NCBI RefSeq assembly: GCF_023273875.1
Contig: NZ_CP096882.1
Location: 186,001-250,000, forward strand
Direction: 5' to 3'
Length of the DNA stretch: 64,000 nucleotides
From: Pseudarthrobacter sp. SSS035
GTDB taxonomy: Bacteria > Actinomycetota > Actinomycetes > Actinomycetales > Micrococcaceae
Part shown: positions 7,929-16,200 of the stretch, one piece after another
Layout: the number at the start of each line of letters is the position of its first letter
Numbering within the stretch: the first letter of the stretch is position 1
The notes under the pieces: model-generated
Told to the model about the DNA's origin: nothing
Databases searched by the model: none
What the model saw: only the letters and a program-made list of their open reading frames with translations
Position numbers and translations under genes: made by a program

Positions 7929-9341
7929 ATGACGACGTCCCGCTCGCCAAAGCAGCCCTCCAGGCAGAGCCTGCCCATGATTGCTGTCACCACAGCAGCG
8001 CTTCCTGCGGTTGTCCTGTCGTCGTTGGCCCTCGCCCAGCCTGCTGCCGCAGAGGCCCCTGCCCGCGCTATCCCGGCAACCCTTGCCGCCGCGATGAGCG
8101 CCCAGGCAGCCGGACCTAAGGCTGCCCTGATCCCGGCGGCCTCGGTTTCCACTACCATTCCGGCTGCCTTCCAGCCCATGCAGCCGGCGGCTCCCGCGGA
8201 ATACACCATTGCCCGGGGCGACACCATCAGCGGAATCGCCGGCAAATTCGGGCTGGACACGTACGAGGTCCTTAAGCTCAACAACCTCCAGCCGAACACC
8301 ATCATCTACCCAGGCCAGAAGATCAAGCTGTCGGGCACGGGTTCCGCCCCCGCCCCGGCTCCTGCGGCCCCTGCCGCGGCCGCTCCGGCCAACGCCGGAG
8401 GCAGCTACACCGTAAAGTCCGGCGATACGCTCGGCGCCATCGCGGCCCGGCACAATGCCAGCCTGTCGGACGTTTTCAGCTGGAATGGCCTGAACATGCG
8501 CTCCATCATCTACCCCGGCCAGAAGATCAAAGTCGGCGCAGGTGCTCCCGCAGCCCCGGCTGCACCGGCTTCGGCCGTACAGCCTTCTTCCGCTCCCGCA
8601 GCGCCTGCTCCCGCGCCTGCTCCGGCTGCGCCTGCTCCCGCTGCGCCTGCTCCCGGCGGTTCATACACGATCAAAGCCGGCGACACCCTGTCAGCGATCG
8701 CCTCCCGGCACGGCGTCAAGCTCTCGGACATTCTGGCGGCCAACCAGCTGAGCATGACTACTGTCATCTACCCCGGCAACAAGCTGGTCATTCCCGGTGC
8801 CTCCATTCAGCCCGCTTCGTCCACCCCGGCGGCCCCGGCGGCCCCCGCCGCCCCGCTGGTGCCGAGCTCCTTCCTGGGTTTCACCTACCCCGCTGCCGTT
8901 GTGAGCTCTGCCAACGAGAACAAGGCCTTGCTGAACGCCTCTCCCGTACCGTCCCGGGCCGAGATGCGCGCAATTGTGGCCGACACGGCACGCCAGATGG
9001 GCGTGGACCCCACCCTGGCCCTGGCCTTCGCGCACCAGGAGTCCGGCTTTAACCAGCGTGCGGTTTCACCTGCCAACGCGATCGGCACCATGCAGGTCAT
9101 CCCGTCCTCCGGGCAGTGGGCCTCCGACCTCGTAGGGCGGAAGCTGAACCTGCTGGACCCCTACGACAACGCGACGGCCGGCGTGGCGATCATCAAACGG
9201 CTTATCGCCACCAGCAAGGACCTCGACACTGCAATTGCGGGTTACTACCAGGGCCAGTACTCTGTCAGCAAATACGGCATGTACGACGACACCAAGGCCT
9301 ACGTAGCTGCTATCAAGGCGCACCAGAAGAACTTCGGCTAA
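7929..9341 (+). CDS. Secreted LysM-SLT lytic transglycosylase
   Basis: A 470-residue exported cell-wall enzyme. A signal peptide (about 1-42) ends in QPAAAEA. Three LysM peptidoglycan-binding modules lie at about 92-135, 158-202 and 245-290, each with YTxxxGDT and IYPG(Q/N)K, joined by Ala-Pro-rich linkers. From about 345 there is a lysozyme-like transglycosylase domain with HQESGF (catalytic Glu) and AIGTMQVIPSSG. It probably cleaves glycan strands during growth or resuscitation. The ATG at 7929 is chosen over an upstream in-frame TTG because AGAAGAGGA precedes it. The 240-base upstream region is unusually AT-rich (7770-7900). It contains GTGAGAGATTCACA, but the half-sites are spaced one base too closely for a Crp site. 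Confidence 0.93.
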   Translation: MTTSRSPKQPSRQSLPMIAVTTAALPAVVLSSLALAQPAAAEAPARAIPATLAAAMSAQAAGPKAALIPAASVSTTIPAAFQPMQPAAPAEYTIARGDTISGIAGKFGLDTYEVLKLNNLQPNTIIYPGQKIKLSGTGSAPAPAPAAPAAAAPANAGGSYTVKSGDTLGAIAARHNASLSDVFSWNGLNMRSIIYPGQKIKVGAGAPAAPAAPASAVQPSSAPAAPAPAPAPAAPAPAAPAPGGSYTIKAGDTLSAIASRHGVKLSDILAANQLSMTTVIYPGNKLVIPGASIQPASSTPAAPAAPAAPLVPSSFLGFTYPAAVVSSANENKALLNASPVPSRAEMRAIVADTARQMGVDPTLALAFAHQESGFNQRAVSPANAIGTMQVIPSSGQWASDLVGRKLNLLDPYDNATAGVAIIKRLIATSKDLDTAIAGYYQGQYSVSKYGMYDDTKAYVAAIKAHQKNFG

Positions 9342-9400
9342 AAAGCCACCGCGCCATTGTCCCCCAGGCCTGCTGAAGCCGGCCGAAGGGGGGTAACGAT

Positions 9401-9436
9401 AAGGGTCCGGACCGCACGTCGGTTCGGACCCTTTTC
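9401..9436 (+). terminator. Rho-independent terminator after the LysM gene
   Basis: The stem AAGGGTCCG (9401-9409) pairs with CGGACCCTT (9425-9433) and is followed by TT. It lies 60 bases past the stop codon and just before the pknL promoter. Confidence 0.85.
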
Positions 9437-9446
9437 CATGCGGGAT

Positions 9447-9452
9447 TAGTAT
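9447..9452 (+). promoter_or_regulatory. Probable -10 element of a leaderless pknL transcript
   Basis: TAGTAT lies 6 bases before the GTG at 9459, the spacing expected if transcription starts at the start codon. No convincing -35 is seen. Confidence 0.5.
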
Positions 9453-9458
9453 CGTAGG

Positions 9459-11531
9459 GTGCAGGAACAAGTGTCAGACCGTCTCGTTGGAACGCTGGTG
9501 GACAACCGCTACGCCGTCCGCTCCAAACTCGCGCGCGGCGGCATGTCCACCGTATATCTGGCAACGGACCTTCGGCTGGAACGCGATGTTGCCCTGAAGG
9601 TCCTTCATCCCCACCTCGCCACCGACGAGACGTTCCTGGACCGGCTGGGCCGCGAGGCGAAAGCCGCCGCGAAGCTGTCCCACGCCCATGTGGTGGGAGT
9701 CCTGGACCAGGGTAACGACGGCCAGACGGCCTATCTGGTCATGGAACACATCAAGGGTCACACGCTCCGGGACGTCATCAGATCCAAAGGTGCGCTGCCT
9801 CCCCGCCTGGCCCTTGCCCTGATTGATCCGGTAGTGCAGGGCCTCGGCGCGGCCCATGCCGCGGGGCTTATCCACCGGGATGTGAAACCCGAGAACGTCC
9901 TGATTGCCGACGACGGCCGGATCAAGATCGGCGACTTTGGACTGGCCCGGGCGGTAACGACGTCAACGAGCACCGGGACGCTGATCGGTACGGTGGGTTA
10001 CCTCTCCCCCGAGCTTGTGCTGGGAAAGCAGGCTGACACCCGGAGTGATATCTATTCGGTGGGCATCATGCTCTATGAGATGCTGACCGGCCAGCAGCCG
10101 TACGACGGCGAGGTCCCCATCCAGGTTGCGTACAAGCACGTGAATGAAACGGTCGGTCCGCCGTCGGCCTTGGTGCCTGGCCTCGCCGCCGAGGTGGATG
10201 AACTCGTCCAGTGGTGCACCGCAAACGATCCCGAGAACCGCCCGGTGGACGGCAACGCCCTGCTGCAGGAACTCCGCCACATCCGGACCAACCTCACGGA
10301 TGCCGAACTGGACCTCAGGCCGCCGGCCGCGACCCAAGAAGGCCAGCAGAACCAGACCGAGATCATCGACCGCACCAACAACCCCACCGCCGTGATGTCG
10401 TCCTTCTCCCGGCCGCAGCCACAGCACCCACCGCACGCTCCGCATGCCCTGTATCCGCCCGACGCCGACTACCGGCCAGGCGAACAGTTCCGGCCGGAAG
10501 CGCACCACGGGCCAGATGCTCAAGACGCCGTCCCGGCAGCGATCCCCCTCAGCAAACGCGCCCGCCGCAAGCTCGACAGGCAGGACGAGAAGGCAAGGTC
10601 CCGGGCTGCGGCGACCCCTGTCCGGAGTCTGCGGGAGGGGAACCCGCGGCGCCGCGGCGCCCTCTGGGTGGTGGTCCTGGTCATCATCGCGTTGCTTGCC
10701 ACAGGAGCCGGCTGGTTCTTCGGCATGGGCCCCGGGTCGCCGGGCACCATTCCGGCGGTCGCCAACAAGTCAGTGGCCCAGGCCCAGCAACTGCTCAGCG
10801 AGGCGGGGTTCCAGTCGCGTACCAGCGACGTCTTTGACGACGATGTTCCGTCCGGCCTCGTTGTGGGCTCCGACCCGACTGCCGGAACGGAGACCCGGAA
10901 GTTCCAGCTCGTGTCCCTGTTTGTTTCCAAGGGGCCGCAACTGTTCGAACTCCCGAAACTGACCGGCGGAACGCTCGACGACGCTAAAAATGCACTGAAC
11001 CAGGCCGAAATGGCGCTGGGTACCGTCACTGAACAATTTGATGAGGCCGTTGCCGCCGGCGTTGTGTTGGCCCAGGATCCCGCGGCAGGAACCCCGGCGC
11101 GCCATGGCACTCCGGTAGCCCTGTCCGTCTCCAAGGGCCCGCAGCCGATCCCCGTTCCGTCAGTCGTCGGGCTGGAGGAGGACGCCGCCGTCGACGCCAT
11201 TAAGGCGGCCGGGCTCAAGGCCGATGTCGCGAAGGACAAAGTCAACGATCCCAAGGTGCCCAAGGGGTCGGTTGCCGCGCAGTCGCCTGCGACCGGCACC
11301 CTGACCAAGGGCGGCACGGTGACGCTGACCATTTCAGACGGACCCAGGCTCGTTGAAGTCCCCAGCTTCATCGGGAAACAAGCCAAGGAAGCCGAAGAAG
11401 CGCTGCGTGCGCTGGGCTTCGAGGTACGGGTGAACAATATCCTCGGCGGCTTCTTCGGCACGGTACGGGATCAGGACCCAGTGAAGAAAAAGGTGCCTGA
11501 AGGCTCCGTCGTCACCCTGACAGTGGTGTAG
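9459..11531 (+). CDS. pknL: Serine/threonine protein kinase PknL, four PASTA repeats
   Basis: A 690-residue transmembrane kinase. The kinase domain (about 13-275) shows the Gly-rich loop ARGGMSTVYLA, VALKVL, the catalytic loop HRDVKPENVL (about 138) and DFGLARAV. A Pro/His-rich linker leads to one membrane helix at about 402-424. The extracellular part holds four PASTA repeats (for example IPVPSVVGLEEDAAVDAIKA), which sense muropeptides or lipid II. This kinase probably couples cell-wall state to growth and division. Its locus neighbours an Rv2175c homologue, as in M. tuberculosis. Start choice: GTG at 9459 fits a leaderless transcript; GTG at 9471 has AGGA just before it and would shorten the protein by 4 residues. 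Confidence 0.94.
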   Translation: MQEQVSDRLVGTLVDNRYAVRSKLARGGMSTVYLATDLRLERDVALKVLHPHLATDETFLDRLGREAKAAAKLSHAHVVGVLDQGNDGQTAYLVMEHIKGHTLRDVIRSKGALPPRLALALIDPVVQGLGAAHAAGLIHRDVKPENVLIADDGRIKIGDFGLARAVTTSTSTGTLIGTVGYLSPELVLGKQADTRSDIYSVGIMLYEMLTGQQPYDGEVPIQVAYKHVNETVGPPSALVPGLAAEVDELVQWCTANDPENRPVDGNALLQELRHIRTNLTDAELDLRPPAATQEGQQNQTEIIDRTNNPTAVMSSFSRPQPQHPPHAPHALYPPDADYRPGEQFRPEAHHGPDAQDAVPAAIPLSKRARRKLDRQDEKARSRAAATPVRSLREGNPRRRGALWVVVLVIIALLATGAGWFFGMGPGSPGTIPAVANKSVAQAQQLLSEAGFQSRTSDVFDDDVPSGLVVGSDPTAGTETRKFQLVSLFVSKGPQLFELPKLTGGTLDDAKNALNQAEMALGTVTEQFDEAVAAGVVLAQDPAAGTPARHGTPVALSVSKGPQPIPVPSVVGLEEDAAVDAIKAAGLKADVAKDKVNDPKVPKGSVAAQSPATGTLTKGGTVTLTISDGPRLVEVPSFIGKQAKEAEEALRALGFEVRVNNILGGFFGTVRDQDPVKKKVPEGSVVTLTVV

Positions 11532-11583
11532 CCGGCGGCCTGCCGGCCACACCACCGGAGAAGTCGGACTCCGCGTGGAGCGC

Positions 11584-12975
11584 TCAGTGCTTGGCCAGTG
11601 CTCCGGCCACCAGGAACGCCATTTCCAGGGACTGCATGTGGTTCAGGCGCGGATCGCAGACCGACTCGTACTTGTCGAGGAACGCTTCCTGGTCCACCGG
11701 ATCGGCACCGCCCAGGCATTCGGCGACGTCGTCGCCGGTCATCTCCACGTGGAGGCCACCGGGAACCGTGCCCAAAGCATGGTGGACTTCGAAGAACCCG
11801 CGTACTTCGTCAATGACGTCGTCGAAGTTCCGGGTCTTGTAGCCGTTGGGCGAGGTGACGGTGTTGCCGTGCATCGGATCGGTGACCCAGAGAACCTTGG
11901 CGCCGGAGGCGGTCACCTTCTCCACAATGGCGGGAAGCTTCTCGCGGATATTGCCCGCGCCCATACGCGTGATGAACGTCAGCCTGCCCGGCTCCCGCTC
12001 GGGATCCAGCCTGTCGATGAGGCGGAGGGCGTCGTCGCCGGTTGTCGACGGGCCCAGCTTCACGCCAATGGGGTTCCGGACGCGTGAGAGGAAGTCAACG
12101 TGCGCGTGGTCAAGCTCGCGGGTTCGCTCCCCGATCCAGAGGAAATGCGCCGAGGTGTCATACGGAAATCCGGTCCTCGAATCGATGCGGGTCAGTGCGC
12201 GCTCGTAGTCCAGCAGCAGGGCCTCGTGGCTGGCGAAGAATTCCACCCGCTTGAGTGCTTCGAAATCAGCCCCGCAGGAGGCCATGAACTTGATGGCGCG
12301 GTCGATGTCACGGGCCAGGGATTCGTAACGGGCGTGCGCCGGGTTTTCAGTGAAGCCCTTGTTCCACTGGTGCACGGAGCGCAGGTCCGCGAAGCCGCCC
12401 TGCGTGAAGGCCCTGATGAGGTTCAGCGTCGAGGCGGACGTGTGGTAGGCCTTGAGCATCCGGGCGGCGTCATGGCCACGGGACTCGGGAGTGAACTCGT
12501 AGCCGTTGACGATGTCGCCGCGGTACGCCGGGAGGGTCACGCCGTCGCGGGTCTCGTCGTTGGAAGAGCGGGGCTTGGCGAACTGGCCGGCCATTCGGCC
12601 CATCTTGATGACTGGCATCGCTGCGCCATAGGTGAGCACCACTGCCATCTGGAGGATGGTCTTGACCCGGGCGCTGATCTTGTCCGCTGTTGCCGCTTCA
12701 AAGGTCTCAGCACAGTCGCCACCTTGCAGCAGGAAGGCTTTGCCCTCCGCTGCAGCCGCCAGCCGTTCCCGGAGTATGTCCACTTCGCCGGCGAAAACCA
12801 GCGGCGGGAGCACGGAAAGCTCCCCGACAGACGCGTGGAAAACGTCCTTGTCCTGCCAGCTGGGCTGCTGGGAAACGGGAAGGTCACGCCAATCATCGAG
12901 GCCAGGATAATTGGCTGCTCCGCTCTGGGCGGTGCTGGACAGCGAAAAGGCAGGTTTTGCAGATAGCTCAGTCAC
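11584..12975 (-). CDS. aroG: Class II 3-deoxy-D-arabino-heptulosonate-7-phosphate synthase
   Basis: A 463-residue enzyme that joins phosphoenolpyruvate and erythrose 4-phosphate in the first step of the shikimate pathway to aromatic amino acids. It is the plant-like class II type used by actinobacteria, with PGLDDWRDLPVSQQPSW near the N-terminus, QGGDCAE, KMGRMAGQFAKPRS and WVTDPMHGNT. It starts with GTG at 12975, 6 bases after TAGTCT, so its transcript is probably leaderless. Location next to pknL matches Rv2178c. Aromatic feedback regulation is likely for this family, but the sequence shown does not prove it. Confidence 0.96.
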   Translation of the reverse strand: MTELSAKPAFSLSSTAQSGAANYPGLDDWRDLPVSQQPSWQDKDVFHASVGELSVLPPLVFAGEVDILRERLAAAAEGKAFLLQGGDCAETFEAATADKISARVKTILQMAVVLTYGAAMPVIKMGRMAGQFAKPRSSNDETRDGVTLPAYRGDIVNGYEFTPESRGHDAARMLKAYHTSASTLNLIRAFTQGGFADLRSVHQWNKGFTENPAHARYESLARDIDRAIKFMASCGADFEALKRVEFFASHEALLLDYERALTRIDSRTGFPYDTSAHFLWIGERTRELDHAHVDFLSRVRNPIGVKLGPSTTGDDALRLIDRLDPEREPGRLTFITRMGAGNIREKLPAIVEKVTASGAKVLWVTDPMHGNTVTSPNGYKTRNFDDVIDEVRGFFEVHHALGTVPGGLHVEMTGDDVAECLGGADPVDQEAFLDKYESVCDPRLNHMQSLEMAFLVAGALAKH

Positions 12976-12981
12976 TATCTA

Positions 12982-12987
12982 AGACTA
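12982..12987 (-). promoter_or_regulatory. Probable -10 element of a leaderless aroG transcript
   Basis: TAGTCT on the minus strand lies 6 bases before the GTG start at 12975. No recognisable -35 hexamer. Confidence 0.5.
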
Positions 12988-13046
12988 ATGTGCGCGGCTG
13001 GCTTCAGGACACCTGACCGTCACGCGTACCGAGAGCGGCGTCACAG

Positions 13047-13826
13047 TCAGCCGGCTGCGGGGTCCTTACCCTCGGCATCAGTGCCCTCAGCACCGCCGTC
13101 AGGATCGGCGCGTTTCGCGGTGCCGCCCCCAGCATCTGTGGCTGCTGCGCCCGTAAGGCGGAGCTTCACCACGGCAGCGTACTCGTCCACGTACTCCTGG
13201 CCGGAGAGCCGCATCAGCTCGAACATGATTTCGTCGGTGACCTTGCGCTGGACCAGCCGGTCCTCCGCCTGGTCTGCGTACTGGCTGAAATCCAAGGGCG
13301 CACCGAAAATCATGCCGATGCGCCGGATGTTCGGCATCCGCTTGCCAATGGGCTGAACCTTGTCCGTGCCGATCATGGCCACGGGAATCACGGGCACACC
13401 AGCCTGCAGGGCCAGCCTGGCGACGCCCACTTTGCCCCGGTAGAGGCGAGCGTCGGGGCTGCGGGTCCCTTCAGGGTAGATGCCCAGCAGTCCCCCGCTT
13501 GTCAGGACATCCATACCGGCGTTGAGCGAAACAGCCGATGCCGCGCCCCCGGACCTGTCCGTGGGCAGCTGGTTGGTGAGCCTGAAGAACATGGCCGTCA
13601 GCCTGCCTTTGATGCCGGTGCCGGTGAAGTACTCGGACTTCGCCAGGAAAACAACCGGCCTGCGGACCATCAGCGGCATAAAGATGGAGTCGGAGAAAGA
13701 CAGGTGGTTTGAGGCGATAATTGCCGCGCCCTGCGCTGGAACATTGTCCAGACCCTTGACCCAGGGGCGGAAAAGGAGACGCAGCACCGGCCCCAGGAAG
13801 ATCCTCTTCATGACCCAATAAAACAC
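13047..13826 (-). CDS. 1-acyl-sn-glycerol-3-phosphate acyltransferase family protein
   Basis: A 259-residue PlsC-family acyltransferase that transfers an acyl group to a lysophospholipid or related glycerol lipid at the membrane. It has the NHxxxxD catalytic motif (SNHLSFSD, about residue 38) and the substrate motif YPEGTRSPD (about 118). The C-terminal 30 residues are rich in Gly, Ala and Asp and look disordered. The frame is open far upstream, but GTG at 13826 has GGAGAGG 8 bases before it, and residues beyond it do not fit the family. It corresponds by position to Rv2182c. A second paralogue is at 30554-31273. Confidence 0.9.
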   Translation of the reverse strand: MFYWVMKRIFLGPVLRLLFRPWVKGLDNVPAQGAAIIASNHLSFSDSIFMPLMVRRPVVFLAKSEYFTGTGIKGRLTAMFFRLTNQLPTDRSGGAASAVSLNAGMDVLTSGGLLGIYPEGTRSPDARLYRGKVGVARLALQAGVPVIPVAMIGTDKVQPIGKRMPNIRRIGMIFGAPLDFSQYADQAEDRLVQRKVTDEIMFELMRLSGQEYVDEYAAVVKLRLTGAAATDAGGGTAKRADPDGGAEGTDAEGKDPAAG

Positions 13827-13937
13827 GTGACGAACCTCTCCGGAAGCCGGCCGGCCGGCCCTTCGTCGGGCCGGGCGGGCACTCCAGTGCAACCCTACTC
13901 TAGTGAGATTTGTCGAGAACAATGACACGATGGTGTT

Positions 13938-14759
13938 ATGACAGAAAGCAGCATCGCGCCCCGGCCTGCCGCTTTCAGCTACCCCGGCCACGGACCCAAT
14001 GCCACTACCGGGATTGCCATCTGCCATGGCTTTACCGGCAGCCCACTCAGCGTCCTGCCCTGGGCAGAGGACCTCGCCGCCCAAGGATTCGCCGTGTCGG
14101 TGCCGCTCCTGCCCGGCCACGGTACGGATTGGCGGCAGCTCGCCCGCTCGAACTGGCGTGACTGGTACGGGACTTTCGAATCGGCGTACCTGCAGCTGGG
14201 CGCCCGGACAGAGCAGTGTTTTGTGGCCGGCCTCTCGATGGGCGGCGCCATTGCGCTGCTGACTGCCGCCAGGCATCCCGTGGCTGGCGTCTCTTTGGTG
14301 AATCCCGGCCTCAGCTTCTACGACCGCCGCGTGCGGGTCATCGGAGTTCTCAAGTACTTCCAGCGCACCACGCTGCCCATTCAGGAGGAACAGCCGACGG
14401 CGGACGCCACCAATGACGGCGACTACTCACGGACTCCGTTGGCAGCCGTGCACGAGCTCAAGAAGCTTTTCGGCACAGCCACCCGCGGGCTACACCAGGT
14501 CACCGCCCCGGTGCAGGTATTCAAGTCCCAGTCGGACGTCGTGGTGCCGGCCACCTCACTCCTGATGTTGCGGCAACGTTTGGGCCCACGGCTGGTGGAG
14601 GTAGTGGACCTGCCCAACAGCGGTCACGTGGCCACCCTGGATGTTGATGCGCCCGAGATTTTTGCCCGTTCCAGCGCTTTCTTCCTTGCCAATACACCCA
14701 GCACTGCACCGTCAGCCCGAACCGCGGCCACACCTCACACCACCTCGGAGACTTCATGA
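13938..14759 (+). CDS. Alpha/beta hydrolase, carboxylesterase/lipase type (copy 1)
   Basis: A 273-residue serine hydrolase with HGFTGSP (oxyanion region), the nucleophile elbow GLSMGG (Ser about 101), a probable catalytic Asp in QSDVVV (about 199) and His in SGHVATLD (about 230). The pattern resembles monoacylglycerol lipases and Est30-type carboxylesterases. Its stop overlaps the start of a close paralogue by 4 bases (ATGA), so the pair is translationally coupled. Together with the divergent acyltransferase at 13047-13826, lipid turnover is a reasonable inference, but the substrate is unknown. The C-terminal 20 residues are Ser/Thr/Ala-rich. Confidence 0.88.
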   Translation: MTESSIAPRPAAFSYPGHGPNATTGIAICHGFTGSPLSVLPWAEDLAAQGFAVSVPLLPGHGTDWRQLARSNWRDWYGTFESAYLQLGARTEQCFVAGLSMGGAIALLTAARHPVAGVSLVNPGLSFYDRRVRVIGVLKYFQRTTLPIQEEQPTADATNDGDYSRTPLAAVHELKKLFGTATRGLHQVTAPVQVFKSQSDVVVPATSLLMLRQRLGPRLVEVVDLPNSGHVATLDVDAPEIFARSSAFFLANTPSTAPSARTAATPHTTSETS

Positions 14760-15550
14760 CCGGCGTACCGGACCACAGCCCTTTCAGCAGCACCGTCAAC
14801 GGCGATGGAGCCCGGATCGGGGTGGTCCTCTCACACGGATTCACGGGCAGTCCGCACGGGCTGCGCGCGTGGGCACAGTCGCTTGCAGACGCCGGCTTCG
14901 CCGTACGCATGCCGCTACTACCCGGGCACGGCACCAGTTGGCAGGACCTTGCGCGCACGCGCTGGCCGCAGTGGCACGGCGCCCTCGACGACGCCTACCT
15001 GGAGTTGGACGCCCACTGCGACCACGTCTTCGTCGCCGGGCTGAGCATGGGCGGTGCCCTGGCCCTGAGAATTGCCGCGACCCGGCCCGTGGCCGGAGTG
15101 ATCGTGGTGAACCCCGGAATGGTGATTGATGATCCCCGCGCTCCACTGGCCGGCATCCTGAAACTGGTCCTGAAGAGCACCCCGGCCATTGCCAACGACA
15201 TCCTCAAGCCCGGGATGGACGAGGGCGCCTACCCGCGAACGCCCGTAGCCGCGGCCCACGAGCTGAACAAGATGTTCAAGGACACCATCCGGCTGCTCCC
15301 CCGCATCACCGCGCCTGTCCGGGTTTTCCGGTCCACCGTGGACCACGTGGTTTCAGACACGAGTGTGGCAGCGCTGCGCCGCGGCCTGACCAACGCTCCG
15401 CTGACACTGACCACCCTGGAGAACAGCTACCACGTGGCAACACTGGACAACGACGCCGAGGAGATCTTCCAGGGGTCCGCCGACTTCATCCGGGCGGTGG
15501 TTGCCGGCACGGCAGCAGCCCAGGTCCAGGAGGGCACCGTCCATGAATAG
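14756..15550 (+). CDS. Alpha/beta hydrolase, carboxylesterase/lipase type (copy 2)
   Basis: A 264-residue paralogue of the preceding hydrolase, similar along most of its length: HGFTGSP, PLLPGHGT, GLSMGGA (Ser about 97), a probable Asp in STVDHVV and His in YHVATLD. The pair looks like a tandem duplication that has since diverged, mostly in the cap region (residues about 120-175). It overlaps copy 1 by 4 bases and the next gene by 8 bases, giving a tight three-gene unit. Substrate unknown. Confidence 0.88.
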   Translation: MTGVPDHSPFSSTVNGDGARIGVVLSHGFTGSPHGLRAWAQSLADAGFAVRMPLLPGHGTSWQDLARTRWPQWHGALDDAYLELDAHCDHVFVAGLSMGGALALRIAATRPVAGVIVVNPGMVIDDPRAPLAGILKLVLKSTPAIANDILKPGMDEGAYPRTPVAAAHELNKMFKDTIRLLPRITAPVRVFRSTVDHVVSDTSVAALRRGLTNAPLTLTTLENSYHVATLDNDAEEIFQGSADFIRAVVAGTAAAQVQEGTVHE

Positions 15551-16190
15551 GCCCGACTCCGGCTCGCCGGACCAGAGCGCAAACCAGGACGATGCTGTGT
15601 GGCTGGACCTTGTGGCCCGGCTCGAAGAGAAACCTGCCACCCCTACCGGCACAGCGGACGCCTCCCCGGGCCCTGACGCCACGGGCATTGACCCTGAAAC
15701 TCCTGGTCCGGGCGGCCCGGAGGCCGTGGCCGGGTCCGGCAGGTCCGCGACGTTCCGCGACTTTGATCCGCTGGGTCTGGCGGGAACAGCCCCCACTGAA
15801 CTGTCCGCAGCCGAACGGCAGGCGGCGACGCCGGGCGCCGGAGACGGCGGGCAGGTCGACGCCGGCGAGGGGACCGGCGAGGGGACCGGCGGTGACGGCC
15901 AGGGCGGCACCGCCGCCTTCGGCCCGCGTGACTATGCCGCGGAGGACGACGCCGGGGACTTCGTTCCGGAGGAACCGCCAAGCCTTGCCGGGACGGATCC
16001 CCTGACCATGCTTGCCTGGCTTGGCGCAATTGGTGCGCCCATTGCCTTGCTGCTGGCCGTCATGTTCTGGCGGTCCGCGCCGCTGCTGGCGATTGTGGGC
16101 ATGGTGGCGGTGTTCATCCTTGCCGTGGTTTACCTCATCATGAAGCTGCCCCAGGAAAAAGACGAGAACGACGACGGCGCCCGCGTCTGA
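15543..16190 (+). CDS. Hypothetical acidic protein with two C-terminal membrane helices
   Basis: A 215-residue protein I do not recognise. Residues 1-150 are acidic and rich in Gly, Pro and Ala with no clear fold. Two membrane helices follow at about 158-178 and 181-203 (the first near LAWLGAIGAPIALLLAVMFW), with a short charged tail. The ATG at 15543 overlaps the stop of hydrolase copy 2 (ATGAATAG), so it is probably co-translated. An earlier in-frame ATG at 15501 lies inside the hydrolase and is less likely. It may be a membrane partner for the two hydrolases, but that is only context. Confidence 0.75.
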   Translation: MNRPDSGSPDQSANQDDAVWLDLVARLEEKPATPTGTADASPGPDATGIDPETPGPGGPEAVAGSGRSATFRDFDPLGLAGTAPTELSAAERQAATPGAGDGGQVDAGEGTGEGTGGDGQGGTAAFGPRDYAAEDDAGDFVPEEPPSLAGTDPLTMLAWLGAIGAPIALLLAVMFWRSAPLLAIVGMVAVFILAVVYLIMKLPQEKDENDDGARV

Positions 16191-16200
16191 AGTGCGTCCG

